Assembly (NCBI GenBank): GCA_030144725.1
Contig: JASKMD010000010.1
Coordinates: 3,497,713 to 3,561,712, forward strand
DNA: 64,000 bases
DNA from: Haematococcus lacustris
Taxonomy: Eukaryota > Chlorophyta > Chlorophyceae > Chlamydomonadales > Haematococcaceae
Reading direction: 5' to 3'
Shown here: one piece after another, positions 16,840-28,200 of the stretch
Layout: the number at the start of each line of letters is the position of its first letter
Position numbering within the stretch: position 1 is the first letter of the stretch
The notes under the pieces: model-generated
The model's input: the letters and a program-made list of their open reading frames with translations, nothing else
Database searches by the model: none
Told to the model about the DNA's origin: nothing
Program-made: the position numbers and the translations under genes

Positions 16840-17800
16840 TGACCAATGCGCTGCAGTGCATAAACGCATGCGCTGCAGTGCATAAGCAGCAGCAGCAGGC
16901 TGCAGTGCACGTGCTGCAGTGCATGAGCAGCAGCAGCAGGCTGCAGTGCATATCTTGCAGTGTATGAGGAGCAGCAGCAGGATGCATGCAGGTAGCAGCA
17001 GGCTGCAGTGCATGTGCTGCAGTGCATGAGCAGCAGCTGCAGCAGGCTGCAATGCATGAGCAGCAGCTGCAGGCTGCAGTGCATGGGCAGCAGCAGCAGC
17101 AGGCTGGAGAACATGTGCTGCAGGTGTGCTGCAGTGCAGGTTGCTAGAGGCTGCAAATGTGCTCCAGTGCAGGTGTGCTGCAGTGCATAACTAGCAGCAG
17201 CAGGCTGCAGTGCATGCGCTGTAGTGCGTGAGCAGCGACAGCAGGCTGCAGTGAATGTGCTGTAGTGCATGAGCAGCAGCAGCAGGTCGCAATGCAGGCT
17301 GCAGGTAGCAGCAGGCTGCAGTGCATATGCTGCAGTGCATGAGCAGCGGCAGCAGGCTGCAGTGCGTAAGCAGCAGCAGCAGGCTGCAGTGCGTAAGCAG
17401 AAGCAGCAGGCTGCAGTGAATGTGCAGTAGTGCGTAAGCAGCAGCAGCAGGCTGCAGTGAATGTGCAGTAGTGCATGAGCAGCAGCAGCAGGCTGCAGTG
17501 AATGTGCTGTAGTGCATGAGCAGCAGCAGCAGCCTGTAGTGCATATGTTGCAGTGCATGAGCAGCAGCAGCAGGTCGCAATGCAGGCTGCAGGTAGCAGC
17601 AGGCTGCAGTGCATGTGCTGCATTGCATGAGCAGCAGCAGCAGGCTGCAGGGCATGGGCAGCAGCAGCAGCAGGCTGGAGAACATGTGCTGCAGTGCATG
17701 AGCAGCAGCAGCAGGCTGGAGTGCATGAGCAGGTAGCAGCAGGCTGCAAATGTGTTGCTGTGCATGTGCTGTAGTGCGTGAGCAGCAGTAGCAGGCTGCA
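16840..17800 (+). repeat. GCAGCAGCAGGCTGCAGTGCATG-type repeat field
   Basis: About 25 degenerate units of 36-48 bp built from TGCAGTGCATGAGCAGC and AGCAGCAGGC, rich in PstI-like CTGCAG palindromes. The same unit reappears at 19330-19450 and 40420-40680. The 456-residue open frame on the minus strand is repeat-driven (LLLLMHCS-like cycles). Confidence 0.9.
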
Positions 17801-17949
17801 GTGCATGACCAACATGTGTGAAGCGTGACAGGTACGTTGCATTTGTTGTTGTCGTGTCAATCACCTTGACCTGCCTCCTTCTGCTGCAGCGTGCTGTCTT
17901 GCCAATTTGTGCAGGGGGGTGGGATTGAAAGGAAGCAAGTGTTGTTGGA

Positions 17950-18180
17950 CTGGCGCTGGCATGGCTGCCACGACAGCTGGCCATCACGGCACTGCAGCTG
18001 GTGCAGCTGTCTGGGCTCTGAGCGCAGCAGGTGTTGTTGGCCAAGCAGGCACTGGCGCTGGCGTGGCTGCCGCGGCAGCTGGCCATCACGGCACTGCAAC
18101 TGGTGCATCTGGCTCGGCCCTAGGGGTAACCGGTGTTGCTGGCCTGGCAGGCACTGGCCACGCTGCTGCCTCTGCTAGCC
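17950..18180 (+). repeat. 102-bp tandem duplication, Gly/Ala-rich
   Basis: Two units of about 102 bp beginning GGCGCTGGC and containing GGCCATCACGGCACTGCA. In one frame each unit reads AGHHGTA followed by a Gly/Ala-rich stretch. No function can be assigned. Confidence 0.7.
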
Positions 18181-18419
18181 TGCTTCGTGGTGGTGGTGGG
18201 GCAGCTTCTCGGGCCAAGGCAGTCTTGGGTGTAGCTGGGGTAGGCGCGTATGGTCAACCACGCGCATGGTCAGCCATGCCATGCATGCTCGGCAAGATGT
18301 TGTGATTAGGGTGATGCTCGTGCTAATAGCCTAAACCAACATGTGTGTCTCTTAGGAGTAAGCTGGCATTTGGCGTTGGTGTGGTGCTAACCACTGTGAT
18401 GTAAGCCAACACAACTACT

Positions 18420-18740
18420 ATGGTACACTGTGATGTAAGCCAACACAACTACTGTGGTTCACTGTGATGTAAGCCAACACAACTACTGTGGTTCACTGTG
18501 ATGTAAGCCAACACAGTTGGTGTGGTACACTGTAATATAAGCCAACACAGTTGGTGTGGCACACTATGATGTAAGCCAACACAACTACTGTGGTTCACTG
18601 TGATGTAAGCCAACACAGTTGGTGTGGTACACTGTAATATAAGCCAACACAGTTGGTGTGGCACACTATGATGTAAGCCAACACAACTACTGGGGTACAT
18701 TGTGATGTAAGCCAACACAGCTGGTGTGGTACACTGTGAT
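18420..18740 (+). repeat. 34-bp minisatellite, about nine units
   Basis: The unit contains GATGTAAGCCAACACA followed by ACTACTGTGGTTCACTGT or GTTGGTGTGGTACACTGT. The period is 34. Two alternating unit types suggest higher-order duplication. Confidence 0.9.
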
Positions 18741-20372
18741 ACCAATCCGTCATACCACTAGCTCAGTGCGTACCTACATACCTAGGGAGAGTGGGCTGAC
18801 AACCGGTTAGTGCATGGATGGCCCGCTTGTATGGACAACCCATCTTCGTAGCGTTCTCGTGCTCTTGCCGTTGCTGCCATTACATGCCTTACCAAGCCTT
18901 AATGTAATGCACTACTCACGTTGCGCAAGTGATAACATGTTTTGTAGCAAGCCTGATACCCCTAGTGTCGCCCTCATGCACCGGCCACATGCACACACAT
19001 TGTTACCGCGTGGTGGCATATGGCTGGATCTGGTGCGGATCACTGCCAGGCCTGCACTTGCTAAGCATGACCGTGATGCATACATGCAAAAGGGGTATGT
19101 AGCAGGTGGCTACCACGTTTGCAGCATTAGCGCATCACCGCGTGGTGGTGTTGTCCATACAAGGGGCGTATGTATCATTTGTAATGACGACATACTGCCA
19201 ATGACCACCACTGTCTTCATCATTACATCTTGACCATTCACTGCTTACAAGTAACGGTGTATGGCATGGAACTGAACGGAAGCTCAGGACAGCCATGCTG
19301 CTAATTGCTGATACAAGGCTGCATTGCCACACATACAACCTGCTGTCCATGCACTGCTGCTCATGGACTACAGCCTACTACTGCTGCTTATCCACTGCAA
19401 CACATGCACTGCAGCCTTATCCACTGCAGCACTGCAGCCTGCTGCTGCTGGTCATGCACTGCAGCCTAGGCGGTGGCTGTGTTGTGGCGGGTAGGGGGGA
19501 AATGGGAAAATTGAAGGGGAGAGGAGGTGCCCATCAGACCTGCAACCAAGGGGCGTGCACGTGAGGGAGGGGGATCAGGCTGGGTATTGGGTGTCAGCCA
19601 CTTTACTGGCAGGCGGTTAGCTAGAAAGAGTTGAAGAGAAGAGGAGATGGAGATGACGAATGAGAAGGGGTCTCCCCTCCCCTCCCCTCCCCTCCCCTCC
19701 CGGCCACTCACTGGCCAAGGAATAGGAGTGTGCTTGTTGGACCTGCAGCAAGCAAGGGGATCAACAAACAAGAACATGCATAACTAGAGGTGGGCAGGCT
19801 GGCCAAACACCCCAGCAACGCCTGGCTGCCTCTCCTGGCTGGGCTGGGCTGGGGACTAGGCAAGGGCGGAAGCGGAACTGGGCGCTTCACCTACCACACC
19901 AAGGTGATACCACAACATTAACATAAGGGCACAACACAACAGCAATGCTGGCTCATGCTCAAGGCTGTTGCCACACCGCTGGCAAGCATGGAGGCATGGC
20001 TGCAACAGCCTATGCTAGCGCCACACACCTGCTGCCTTGAGTCACGCCATGCTGCATCTGCACGCAATCAACATGTCATGGACCTGGGCAATCAACATGT
20101 CATGGACATGTCATGGAGTTGAGCTTTGCTGCTGCTCCAAGCGCATCCTAGCTGCTGCTCCTAGCTGCTCCTCCTGGCTGCTCCTGGCTGCTGCTTACCG
20201 AATGCTCTTGGCTGTTGTTTCTGGCTGCTCCTGGCTGCTGCTCCTTGCTCCTCCTAGCGGCTGCTCATGGCTGCTCTTGGCTGCACTTGGCTGCTGTTCT
20301 TGGCTGCAAGGTAGGGTAGAGAGGTCAGCTGACTCTTGGCTCTTCGCGCCCTGCCACAACTGCCACATACCG

Positions 20373-20442
20373 GGAGTGGAGTGGAGTGGAGTGGAGTGGA
20401 GTGGAGTGGAGTGGAGTGGAGTGGAGTGGAGTGGAGTGGAGA
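20373..20442 (+). repeat. (GGAGT)n microsatellite
   Basis: About 13 pentamers inside the 5.07-kb element. Flanked by GGCTGCTCCT-type minisatellite DNA at 20140-20310 and 20780-20980. Confidence 0.9.
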
Positions 20443-21407
20443 TGGGGAAGGAGGGTACCATAAAATGGGGCCTGGGCTGGGCGTGGGGAGTTTGTCGACG
20501 GATTGGGAGGGGGTGGGCATATAGGGAAGGGGAGGGGAGGGGCAAGTGGTGGTAATGGGAAAGGGGAATGGGTGTGACCATTTGATCCTGCAGCAAACAT
20601 GGGCATGCTAGCGGCCAGACTAGGTACATAAAGCGACATAGTTGCAAGGGGTAGCCACTCACAATTGCTTGATAGGTGAAGTGTGTGAGGGGGGAAAATG
20701 GAGTTTGGTGTGGGGTGAGGGGGGGGCGGCAAGGGGGGGAGGGTGCTGCTCATCGCTGCCGCTCATTGCTGCCGCTTCCAATTTCTCCTGACTGCTCCTC
20801 GCTGCTCCTGGCTGCTCTGCCAAGCTGCTTCCCTTGGCTGTACTTCTTGGCTCCTGGCTGCACTTCTTGGCTCCAAGCTCCTTGCTGTTGGTGGCTGGCT
20901 CTAAGCTCCTTGCTGTTGGTGGCTGGCTCTAAGCTCCTTGCTGTTGGTGGCTGTGCTTCTAGCTGCACCTTTCAGCTGCGTATCCTCCTAGCTCTTCACT
21001 CCACCTGCAAGCAACCACATTCTTTACCAATCTTTACCAATCTTTACCAATCTCGCTAGCTCGTACACATCGCACCTTTCCAATGATTCGGTGGAGCACG
21101 TAAGCATGCCTGGAGTCCGAGCAGGCCTGGGAACAGACGGCGTTGCATCCGCTGCAGCCGTGGGCTACATTTGCACATTTCTTAACGCAGCAGCAGCGTT
21201 AACATCTGAATCTGCGTTTACATCTACATCTGAGCCGCGGCCTGGATTCTCGTTATCGTCCTGCATCTTAAGCGATGGCAACACACGGCAGCAGGAGCGG
21301 GCGGGCGGGCAGGGCGGAGTGGGCGGTTGGCGGTTGGGCAAATGTACCCCTTTCCCTGACAACAAAAAAGGTACTATTTGGGTACTTTTTACCGGGAGAC
21401 CTGATTG

Positions 21408-21600
21408 TGACCCTCCGCAGGGTCAGGAATGCCTAAATCGTCTGACCCTCCGCAGGGTCACGTAATCCTGTGGAGGGTCACGTCTGACCCTGCGGAGGGT
21501 CACAAAACCCTGCGGAGGGTCACCTCTGACCCTGCGGAGGGTCAAGTCACCCCCCCTTTGGGCAAGAGGGGTACTAAACCCTCCGCAGGGTCACCTAAAG
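21408..21600. repeat. TGACCCTNCGNAGGGTCA palindrome cluster
   Basis: Six to seven copies of TGACCCTCCGCAGGGTCA or the CTGCGGAGGGTCA form, in alternating orientation. The right target duplication of the 5.07-kb element is the left half of the first copy, so the element landed in such a palindrome. Confidence 0.8.
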
Positions 21601-21964
21601 GGGGCCATAACTTATCACTGGCTTGGACGTTTTGCATGCCACCTACTAGGTTGGGCAGCTGTAACCACCCTCTACAACCGCTCATACTCACATTTCATGA
21701 AAAGTCACTTTGGTCACTCGGTGCCAACTCCCTTAGCCAAAATCAGGGTCACAGCCCTACACCTGGTCCAGCAACTCCCCAACGACTGAGAATTACACTT
21801 TGGCCCGAGAGAGTCTTGTACTCCTCTAGGTCACAACAGCCTACATGCCAAGTTTCAGAACTCAACTCTTAGGTTTTCCAAGCCAGCCAGGCCCTAATTT
21901 CCCGGAGTGTAAGGATTGTCGGCTGCAGCCAAGCCAAGCACATACTCCTTCCTTGCATGCCATC

Positions 21965-22540
21965 GTTTCCAGCCCATGTGCACCTTTGTGTTTGCACAAA
22001 GCCATGATTTGCGCCGCAGAAACTCACAGACCCCGAGAGGGGGCAGGGCGGCTAAGCAGCCTAACGCCTAATGGCTTAAAGCCACATTTCACTCAGCCAA
22101 CTCTGATGTTCTTGCATGTGAAACACATGGACACACCCCCTTTTCAAGGCAGTTGGGAGGCCCTGATGTTTAGGGCTTGCTGGCAGCCAAACCATGCGCC
22201 CCGCACGAGGTATCCGGCGCTGAGGGCTTGCATAGTTCAGCTGACCTGAGTGGTGCAAAGACCAGGGCAAGGGTCAAATGTGGTGGTTTTCCGTAATGAA
22301 GAGGGATGGTTTTGTCGAAAGGGCCATGCGTTTATTCAGCAGGCCTGCTCACGTGGTGCACTACGATGATGCCACCGCGACTCACACACCACACAAGGAC
22401 AAGACTCTGCAATTATTCATTAATAGCATTATCAGCCATTTTCCCAACAACACTGCCAGCAGCCTTACGGCTGACGCCTTCCACGATACAAGAGTGGTCT
22501 TTTTGTTTCACATTTGCAGCCTACAGGCATGCCTAATGAC
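21965..22540. repeat. Dispersed repeat, copy A (uninterrupted)
   Basis: 21965-22090 resembles a diverged 3' end of the LINE at 47128 (AGCCCATGTGCACCT, GAGAGGGGGCAGGGCGG, CCTAACGCCTAATGGCTTA). The rest, from TTCACTCAGCCAACTCTGAT to CAGGCATGCCTAATGAC, is nearly identical to copy B, which lies in pieces at about 38866-38888, 46800-47127 and 48926-49051. Copy A is therefore the pre-insertion form of two later insertions. The 2-kb surroundings (21600-21965, 22540-22700) show no gene. Confidence 0.85.
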
Positions 22541-22699
22541 TAATGAAAAATATAGCAGCCTAACGCCTAATGCACTCAGGCAAATTAGTAACAGCATTTT
22601 TGAGATTCGGAGCCTCGGACTTGGTACATAGTCAAATGAAGGCATTGTAAGATTGGGGGTCGAAACTAAAATTCGAGATTTTGCGCGGTTGGTGAGATA

Positions 22700-23470
22700 C
22701 GGCCATGCTACAGTACTGTAGGTGTCTACAGTACTGTCGGGGTACCTCGCGAGTACACTTTAAGTACTGTAGATGTCTACAGTACTGTAGACGTCTACAG
22801 TACTGTAGACCTCTACAGTACTGTAGACCTCTACAGTACTGTAGACCTCTACAGTACTGTAGACACCTCAAGGTACCTCGAGAGACCCCTACAGTACTGC
22901 AGACCTCTACAGTACTGTAGACATCTACAGTACTCTTGGTACCTCGAGGTACCAAGAGAGACACCCTACAGTACTGTAAATGTCTACAGTACTGTAGACA
23001 TTTACAGTACTGTAGACATCTACAGTACTGTAGACATTTACAGTACTGTAGACCTCTACAGTACTGTAGACCTCTACAGAATTCAAGGTACCTCGAGGTA
23101 CCCCTGGAGACACAATACAGTACTGTAGACATCTACAGTACTGTAGACATCTACAGTACTGTAGACATTTACAGTACTGTAGACACCTCAATGTACCTCG
23201 AGAGACCACTTACAGTACTGTAAACATTTACAGTACTGTAGATGTCTACAGTACTGTAAATGTCTACAGTACTGTAGACATCTAGACCTCTACAGTACTG
23301 TAGACATTTACAGTACTGTAGACATCTACAGTACTGTAGACATCTACAGTACTGTAGACACCTCAAGGTCCATAGAGACCACTAACGATACTGTAGACAT
23401 CTACAGTACTGTAGACATCTACAGTACTGTAGACATCTACAGTATTGTAGACACCTAAAGTACTGTAGGC
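22700..23470. repeat. CAGTACTG palindrome array, left border of 15-kb unit
   Basis: About 35 units of 18 bp such as ACAGTACTGTAGACATCT, in which CTACAGTACTGTAG is a 14-bp palindrome. They are broken by GGTACCTCGAGGTACC-type palindromic spacers. A 70-bp segment at 22851-22920 is identical to 38261-38330. Confidence 0.9.
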
Positions 23471-23686
23471 ATCGCGGCGTACGCTCCGCGACCGCTTGCC
23501 TCGGTCTTGTGGTGCCCCGCGCCAGCGCCTTTGCCCCGCCGTTTATAACCGGCCACACCGGCCAGTGATACCATTGTTAACAACGTATCCACTTGCAGTA
23601 CTGGAATGGTGTCCAATATTGTAGCCTGTTTTAGACACAGATATGTCGCCATGATTACCACACACACCATCATAACTTTATTCATG

Positions 23687-25237
23687 CTACACCTCTTCAT
23701 CATCGTCCGACTCTCCCACCTCTGCCTCCTCTGTCTCATCTGCATCCTCTGTCTCATCTCCCTCCTCAGCCTCCTCTGCCTCCTCTCCATCTAGTGCCTC
23801 CACTTCCTTCTGTGCCACCTTTCCCTTTTTAGGCTGCCCCTCCTCATCGGATGCCTCTGCCTCCTCAGCAGCTATGGACTCATCCCAATGAGCCAACAGT
23901 TTGCCCAACTCTTCTTGCACGTCCTTCTCACCCAACGCCCAGTCTTTGTTCCACTTGGCGTCCACCGGTGCTTGGGCCGGCCGTTCATAGGGCTCAGGCT
24001 GCACATAAACACCTCCATGTAATGGCCCTAACCCCTCTGGCCAGTTGTCATGCTGCTGACGACGCTGAGGATGACTGGTGGGCTGACATTTGTGCACAAA
24101 CTCCACGTCCAACATGGACAGGAAGCAGGTGGCATTGTTGATGTACCCCTCGCTGCCATAGAAGTGCACCCTGGTGGAAGCATTGCCGGGGAGGCCCCAA
24201 TCCCCTGCATGGACCGTGTAGCCGCGCATCCCCAACACCTCACCCGGCTGTAAGGTCACCCTGTAGACCTGCATCAATGGCATCGCCTTCATGGCCTTCT
24301 TCAAGGCTGCTGCTGTGATCTGCCCCGTGTGGTACTTCTCCACTTTCAACACCTGCACATGGCTGCCTGGGCTGACCAGCACCTGCGTCACACCAACAGC
24401 GATGATCATCACCAGACCATCTCGCCCCCAAATGATCCTGGGGGGGGCTGCAGGGGTTGCTGCTGAAGACGCAGCAGGGGCTGAGGTAGAGGGAAGTGCT
24501 TGTGAGGGAGGGCTGCTTGTCTGAGGTGCTGCCGCGGCTGCCGCTGTTGCTGCTGTGGGGGGGGGGATGGAGAGGGAAGGGTCTGGGTTGACGTCCACAT
24601 GCAACGCCTGGGCTGCCACCAGACCTGTGGCCTTTGTGAGGGCCATGTCCACAGATCTGACGGCACGACCATGCATGGTGTCGTTGGTCAACACTGTACC
24701 CCCTCTGAGGGTGACCTGGGAGAGCTGTGAAGCATGCTGCTGTAGCCTTTCGAGGTAAGGGCGAGCAATTCTGATTGCTGTGGCATACTTCGTCAACTGG
24801 GCCCGTGCTGCTTCGCCTGCTGCATTGTTCTGGGCTGCTGTGGTTTGCGCCTTTTTCAGGATGCGTAAGGAGCGGGCTGTCCAGCACCCTGACATGGAGA
24901 CCTCATCTGGCAGGCTGCCATCTGCAGTCGCCGTGGTAAAGGGCATCTGCAGGCGCTGGCCGGTGCTGTATTGCACGGCCAGCTTCTTTTTGCTGACGAC
25001 TGGCCAACCATATGCTTCCGTGAGGGGGATGTCGTTGAAGATGGCATGGCCAAACACCAAGCTCAGGAGCTGCAATGCCCACTCCTCCTGAGCCGTTGGA
25101 TGAAGGCTGGCGGGGAGGCGAGTCAAGGCAACACCCAGCTCAAGCACTGCCTCACGCCACTGATCAGCCTGCTCAGGGGTGAACTGTTTGACCACATCAT
25201 TGCCATTGGCGTAATCGCAAGGCCGCCAAACAGTCGC
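23687..25237 (-). CDS. 2OG-Fe(II) dioxygenase-like C-terminal exon with acidic tail
   Basis: 517 codons including stop. N-terminal helices ([20 protein letters not shown]) precede a double-stranded beta-helix pattern: ALHVDVN with H-x-D (His 24599-24601, Asp 24593-24595), an Ala/Pro insertion, [20 protein letters not shown] followed by SH, then [20 protein letters not shown] (distal His 24209-24211) and STRVHFYG (candidate 2OG-binding Arg 24170-24172). H-x-D, PGSH, G-x-x-x-HAG and R-x-H-x-Y in this order are characteristic of PhyH- and TET/JBP-like oxygenases. The substrate cannot be read from sequence. The last 80 residues are Glu/Asp-rich ([20 protein letters not shown]). Confidence 0.65.
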   Translation of the reverse strand, partial: ATVWRPCDYANGNDVVKQFTPEQADQWREAVLELGVALTRLPASLHPTAQEEWALQLLSLVFGHAIFNDIPLTEAYGWPVVSKKKLAVQYSTGQRLQMPFTTATADGSLPDEVSMSGCWTARSLRILKKAQTTAAQNNAAGEAARAQLTKYATAIRIARPYLERLQQHASQLSQVTLRGGTVLTNDTMHGRAVRSVDMALTKATGLVAAQALHVDVNPDPSLSIPPPTAATAAAAAAPQTSSPPSQALPSTSAPAASSAATPAAPPRIIWGRDGLVMIIAVGVTQVLVSPGSHVQVLKVEKYHTGQITAAALKKAMKAMPLMQVYRVTLQPGEVLGMRGYTVHAGDWGLPGNASTRVHFYGSEGYINNATCFLSMLDVEFVHKCQPTSHPQRRQQHDNWPEGLGPLHGGVYVQPEPYERPAQAPVDAKWNKDWALGEKDVQEELGKLLAHWDESIAAEEAEASDEEGQPKKGKVAQKEVEALDGEEAEEAEEGDETEDADETEEAEVGESDDDEEV

Positions 25238-28200
25238 CTGCAGTCATACACAATGTTCCTCATAGACACAAGGAATGGGGTGTGGTTAGGGCTAGGGCTA
25301 GGGCTAGGGCTAGGGCTAGGGCTAGGGCTAGGGCTAGGGCTAGGGCTAGGGCTAGGGCTTGGGCTAGGGCTAGGGCTAGGGCTAGGGATGGGCATGGACG
25401 CGGGGATGGGGTTAGGTTGGGGTTAGGGATAGGGATAGGGATGGGTTAGGGTTAGGGTTAGGGTTAGGGTTAGGGTTAGGGCTAGGGTTAGGGCTAGTGC
25501 TAGGGATAGGGCTAGGGCTTTGATTTTGTTTTCATGCGGGCTTCACCTTCTTGCTCTTGTCCACTTGTTTGCCACTTTTGCCTCGCTTTCGACCCGCGCT
25601 TGTTGTTGTGGCTGGAGCAGCTGGTTTGCTTGCCGTCTGCAATACAGTTCAGATGAACACATTATGAGTATGTCATTGTTGTCTACACAGTCTCTGTGTG
25701 ATATTATACCGTACCTGCTGTCGAGTGGCTGGTCTTCTTGGTGGTGCTTTGGCCTTCTTTGTGGCGGTAGCGGCTGGCTGTGGGGGCGGCTCTTGAGCAA
25801 CCGGACGCAGCTGGGAACCTGTTCCCTGCATGTGCCATGATGCCCATCCAGTGATATCGACGCATGTGATCAAGTATTCTAAATGGTGCATGCATGACAT
25901 TGTTGTCTATGCAGTTCTGGGAGATATTATAGCCCACCTGCTGTCGTGTGGCGGTGGTCCTGGCTTGTGCATGGACCTTCTTTGTGGCGGGAGTTGGCTT
26001 TGGAGGCGGCGCCTGAGCATCAGCACGCAGCTGGGGCCTTGTTCCCTGCATGTGCCATGATGCTCATCCAGTGATAACGATACATGTGATCATGTTTTTC
26101 AAATGGTGCACTGAATGGCCACATGGCGGTTGCCTCATTTGTTGTCGTTATTGTTCTATAGTCTCAATGATGCATGATCTTCTTACCTCTAACAAGGAAG
26201 CTACGCTGGCTGACAGCTGCTCCATCTGCTTTTTCACCTGCTGCTCTTGCTGCAGCATCTGCTTCTGCATTTGGGCCCTTGCCTTTTCAGATGTCTGCAA
26301 CTGCTGCTGCAGCCTGAGCACGGTGTCATTCTGCTGCCTCAATCGCCGCTCAAGATCCTGCTGCTGCTGCTGAACTGCCTCGCGCTGCCGCTGATGCAGT
26401 TCCATCATTGCTTTGCCCACAGCCTCCTGCAACTGAGTTACCGCCCGCCATGTAGCCTGGCCGTACGCGACCTGCCGGTTCTGTCGCTCATCAAGTTGCA
26501 GAACCAAATTCATCAGCCGGTTCACGTCCACTGCATGCAAGTCACTGTTCGCTGTGAAAGTCGTGGCGTTATGCTTTGACTGGGTTACTTTCTGAGCCTA
26601 CTTAGGGCTGCTGTGGGAACATATGTGCGCATGGACATGACATGGCTTATTGGCATGTGTTATTGTAATGTATACATATATACATCCTTACCTGTGGCAG
26701 CGTCTGCTGGGGAGGTGTCTGTGGCTGCTGTGGCAGGGTCTGGGACTGGGGCTGGGGCATGGTGTGCTGGGTCAAGGGCTGTGGCTGCTGGAGCAGGGGC
26801 CTGGGCTAGGGCTGGGGCTGTGGCAGTGGCAGGGACTGCTGGGGCAGGGGCTGCTTGCTTAGGGGCATGGGCTGGGGCTGGGGCAGGGGCTGCTGGGGCA
26901 GGGGCTGCTGGGGCTGGGGCAAGGGCTGCTGGGGCAGGGGCTGCTGGGGCAGGGGCAGGGGCTGGGGCTGGGGTTGGGGCAGGGGCACCTGGGGCAGGGG
27001 CTGCTTGCTTAGGGGCATGGGCTGCTGGGGCAGGGGCTGCTGGGGCAGGGGCTGCTGGGGCAGGGGCTGCTTGGACATGGGCTGCTGTGGCAGGGGCAGG
27101 GTCTGCTGGGGCAGGGTCTGCTGGGGCAGGGGCAGCTGGGGCAGGGGCTTCTGGGGTAGGGGCATGGGCTGGGTCTGGGGCAGGGGAAGGGGCTGCTGGG
27201 GCAGGGGCTGCTGGGGCAGTGGCAGGGGCTGCTGGGGCGGGGGCTGCTGAGGCGGTGGCTGCTGGGCCAGGTGTTACTAGGGCAGGGGCTGCTGGGGCAG
27301 GGGCAGCTGGGGCTGGGGCTACTGGGGCAGGGGCAGGAGCTACTGGGGCAGGGGCAGCTAGGGCTGGGGCTGCTGGGGCAGGTGCAGGGGCTGCTGGGGC
27401 AGGGGCTGCTTGCTTAGGGGCATGGGCTGGGGCTGGGGCAGGGGCTAGGGCTACTGGGGCAGGGGCTTCTGGGGCAGTGGCATGGGCTGGGGCTGGGGTT
27501 GGGGCAGGGGCACCTGGGGCAGGGGCTCCTGGGGCTGGGGCAGTTGCTGCTGGGGCGGGGGTTGCTGAGGCGGAGGCTGCTGGGCCAGGTGTTGCTGGGG
27601 CAGGGGCTGCTGCGGCAGGGGCAGCTGGGGCAGGGGCATGGGCTGGGTCTGGGGCAGGGGAAGGGGCTGCTGGGGCAGGGGCTGCTGGGGCAGGGGCAGG
27701 GGCTGCTGGGGCAGGGGCTGCTGGGGCAGGGGCTGCTTGGGCAGGGGCTGCTGGGGCTGCTGGGGCAGGGTCTGCTTGGAAAGGGCCTGCTGGGGCAGGG
27801 GCTGCTGCGGCCGGGGCAGGGGTTGGGTCTGGGGCTGGGGCATGGGCTGCTGGGGCAGGGGCTCCTGGGGCAGGGGCAGCTAGGGCTGGGGCTGCTGGGG
27901 CATGGGCTGGGGTACAGGTATGGGCTGGGGCAGGGGCTGATGCTGGTGCCGGTGTAGGTGCTGGTGCTGGTGCTTTTCCTGGTGCCGCTGGTGCTACTGG
28001 GCTGGTAGCTGAGGCTGGGGCGGGGCCATGGGCAAGGGCATGGGCCGGAGCATGGACTAGGCCTGGGGTCTGTGTTGCGCCAGTGGGTGGTGCTGAGGTT
28101 GGGGCTGGGGCTGGGGCTGGGTCACAGGCAGGGGCTGGGGCAGGGGCAGGGGCAGGGGCAGGGGCAGGGGCAGGGGCAGGGGCAGGGGCAGGGGCAGGGG

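Larger units (their letters stand above)
16340..21407. mobile_element. 5.07-kb TIR transposon, probably non-autonomous KDZ-related
   Basis: The ends are inverted repeats of about 110 bp starting CAATCAGGTCTCCCGGTAAA (16340-16450 and the complement at 21297-21407) with one or two mismatches. The flanking 8-mer TGACCCTC is present at 16332-16339 and 21408-21415. Inside are microsatellite-like CAG/TGCA repeats (16840-17800), a 102-bp Gly/Ala repeat (17950-18180), a 34-bp repeat (18420-18740) and several CTGGCTGCT minisatellites. No transposase was found. The first 20 bp of the ends match the 7.9-kb element at 38889 except one base. Internal DNA around 19060-19450 matches 40400-40910 and 41740-42060 of that element in inverted orientation, so this looks like a deletion relative of it. 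Confidence 0.8.

Noticed and set aside
16719..18089. 456-residue Cys/Leu-rich minus-strand frame
   Set aside because: Tracks the CAGCAG/TGCA repeat and reads as short cycles without domain features.
22700..23470. CRISPR-like array of palindromic repeats with spacers
   Set aside because: Eukaryotic context; the 18-bp unit repeats with no unique spacers of constant length and there are no cas genes.
25275..25530. Chromosome end
   Set aside because: Coding sequence continues on both sides, so the telomere-like repeats are interstitial.
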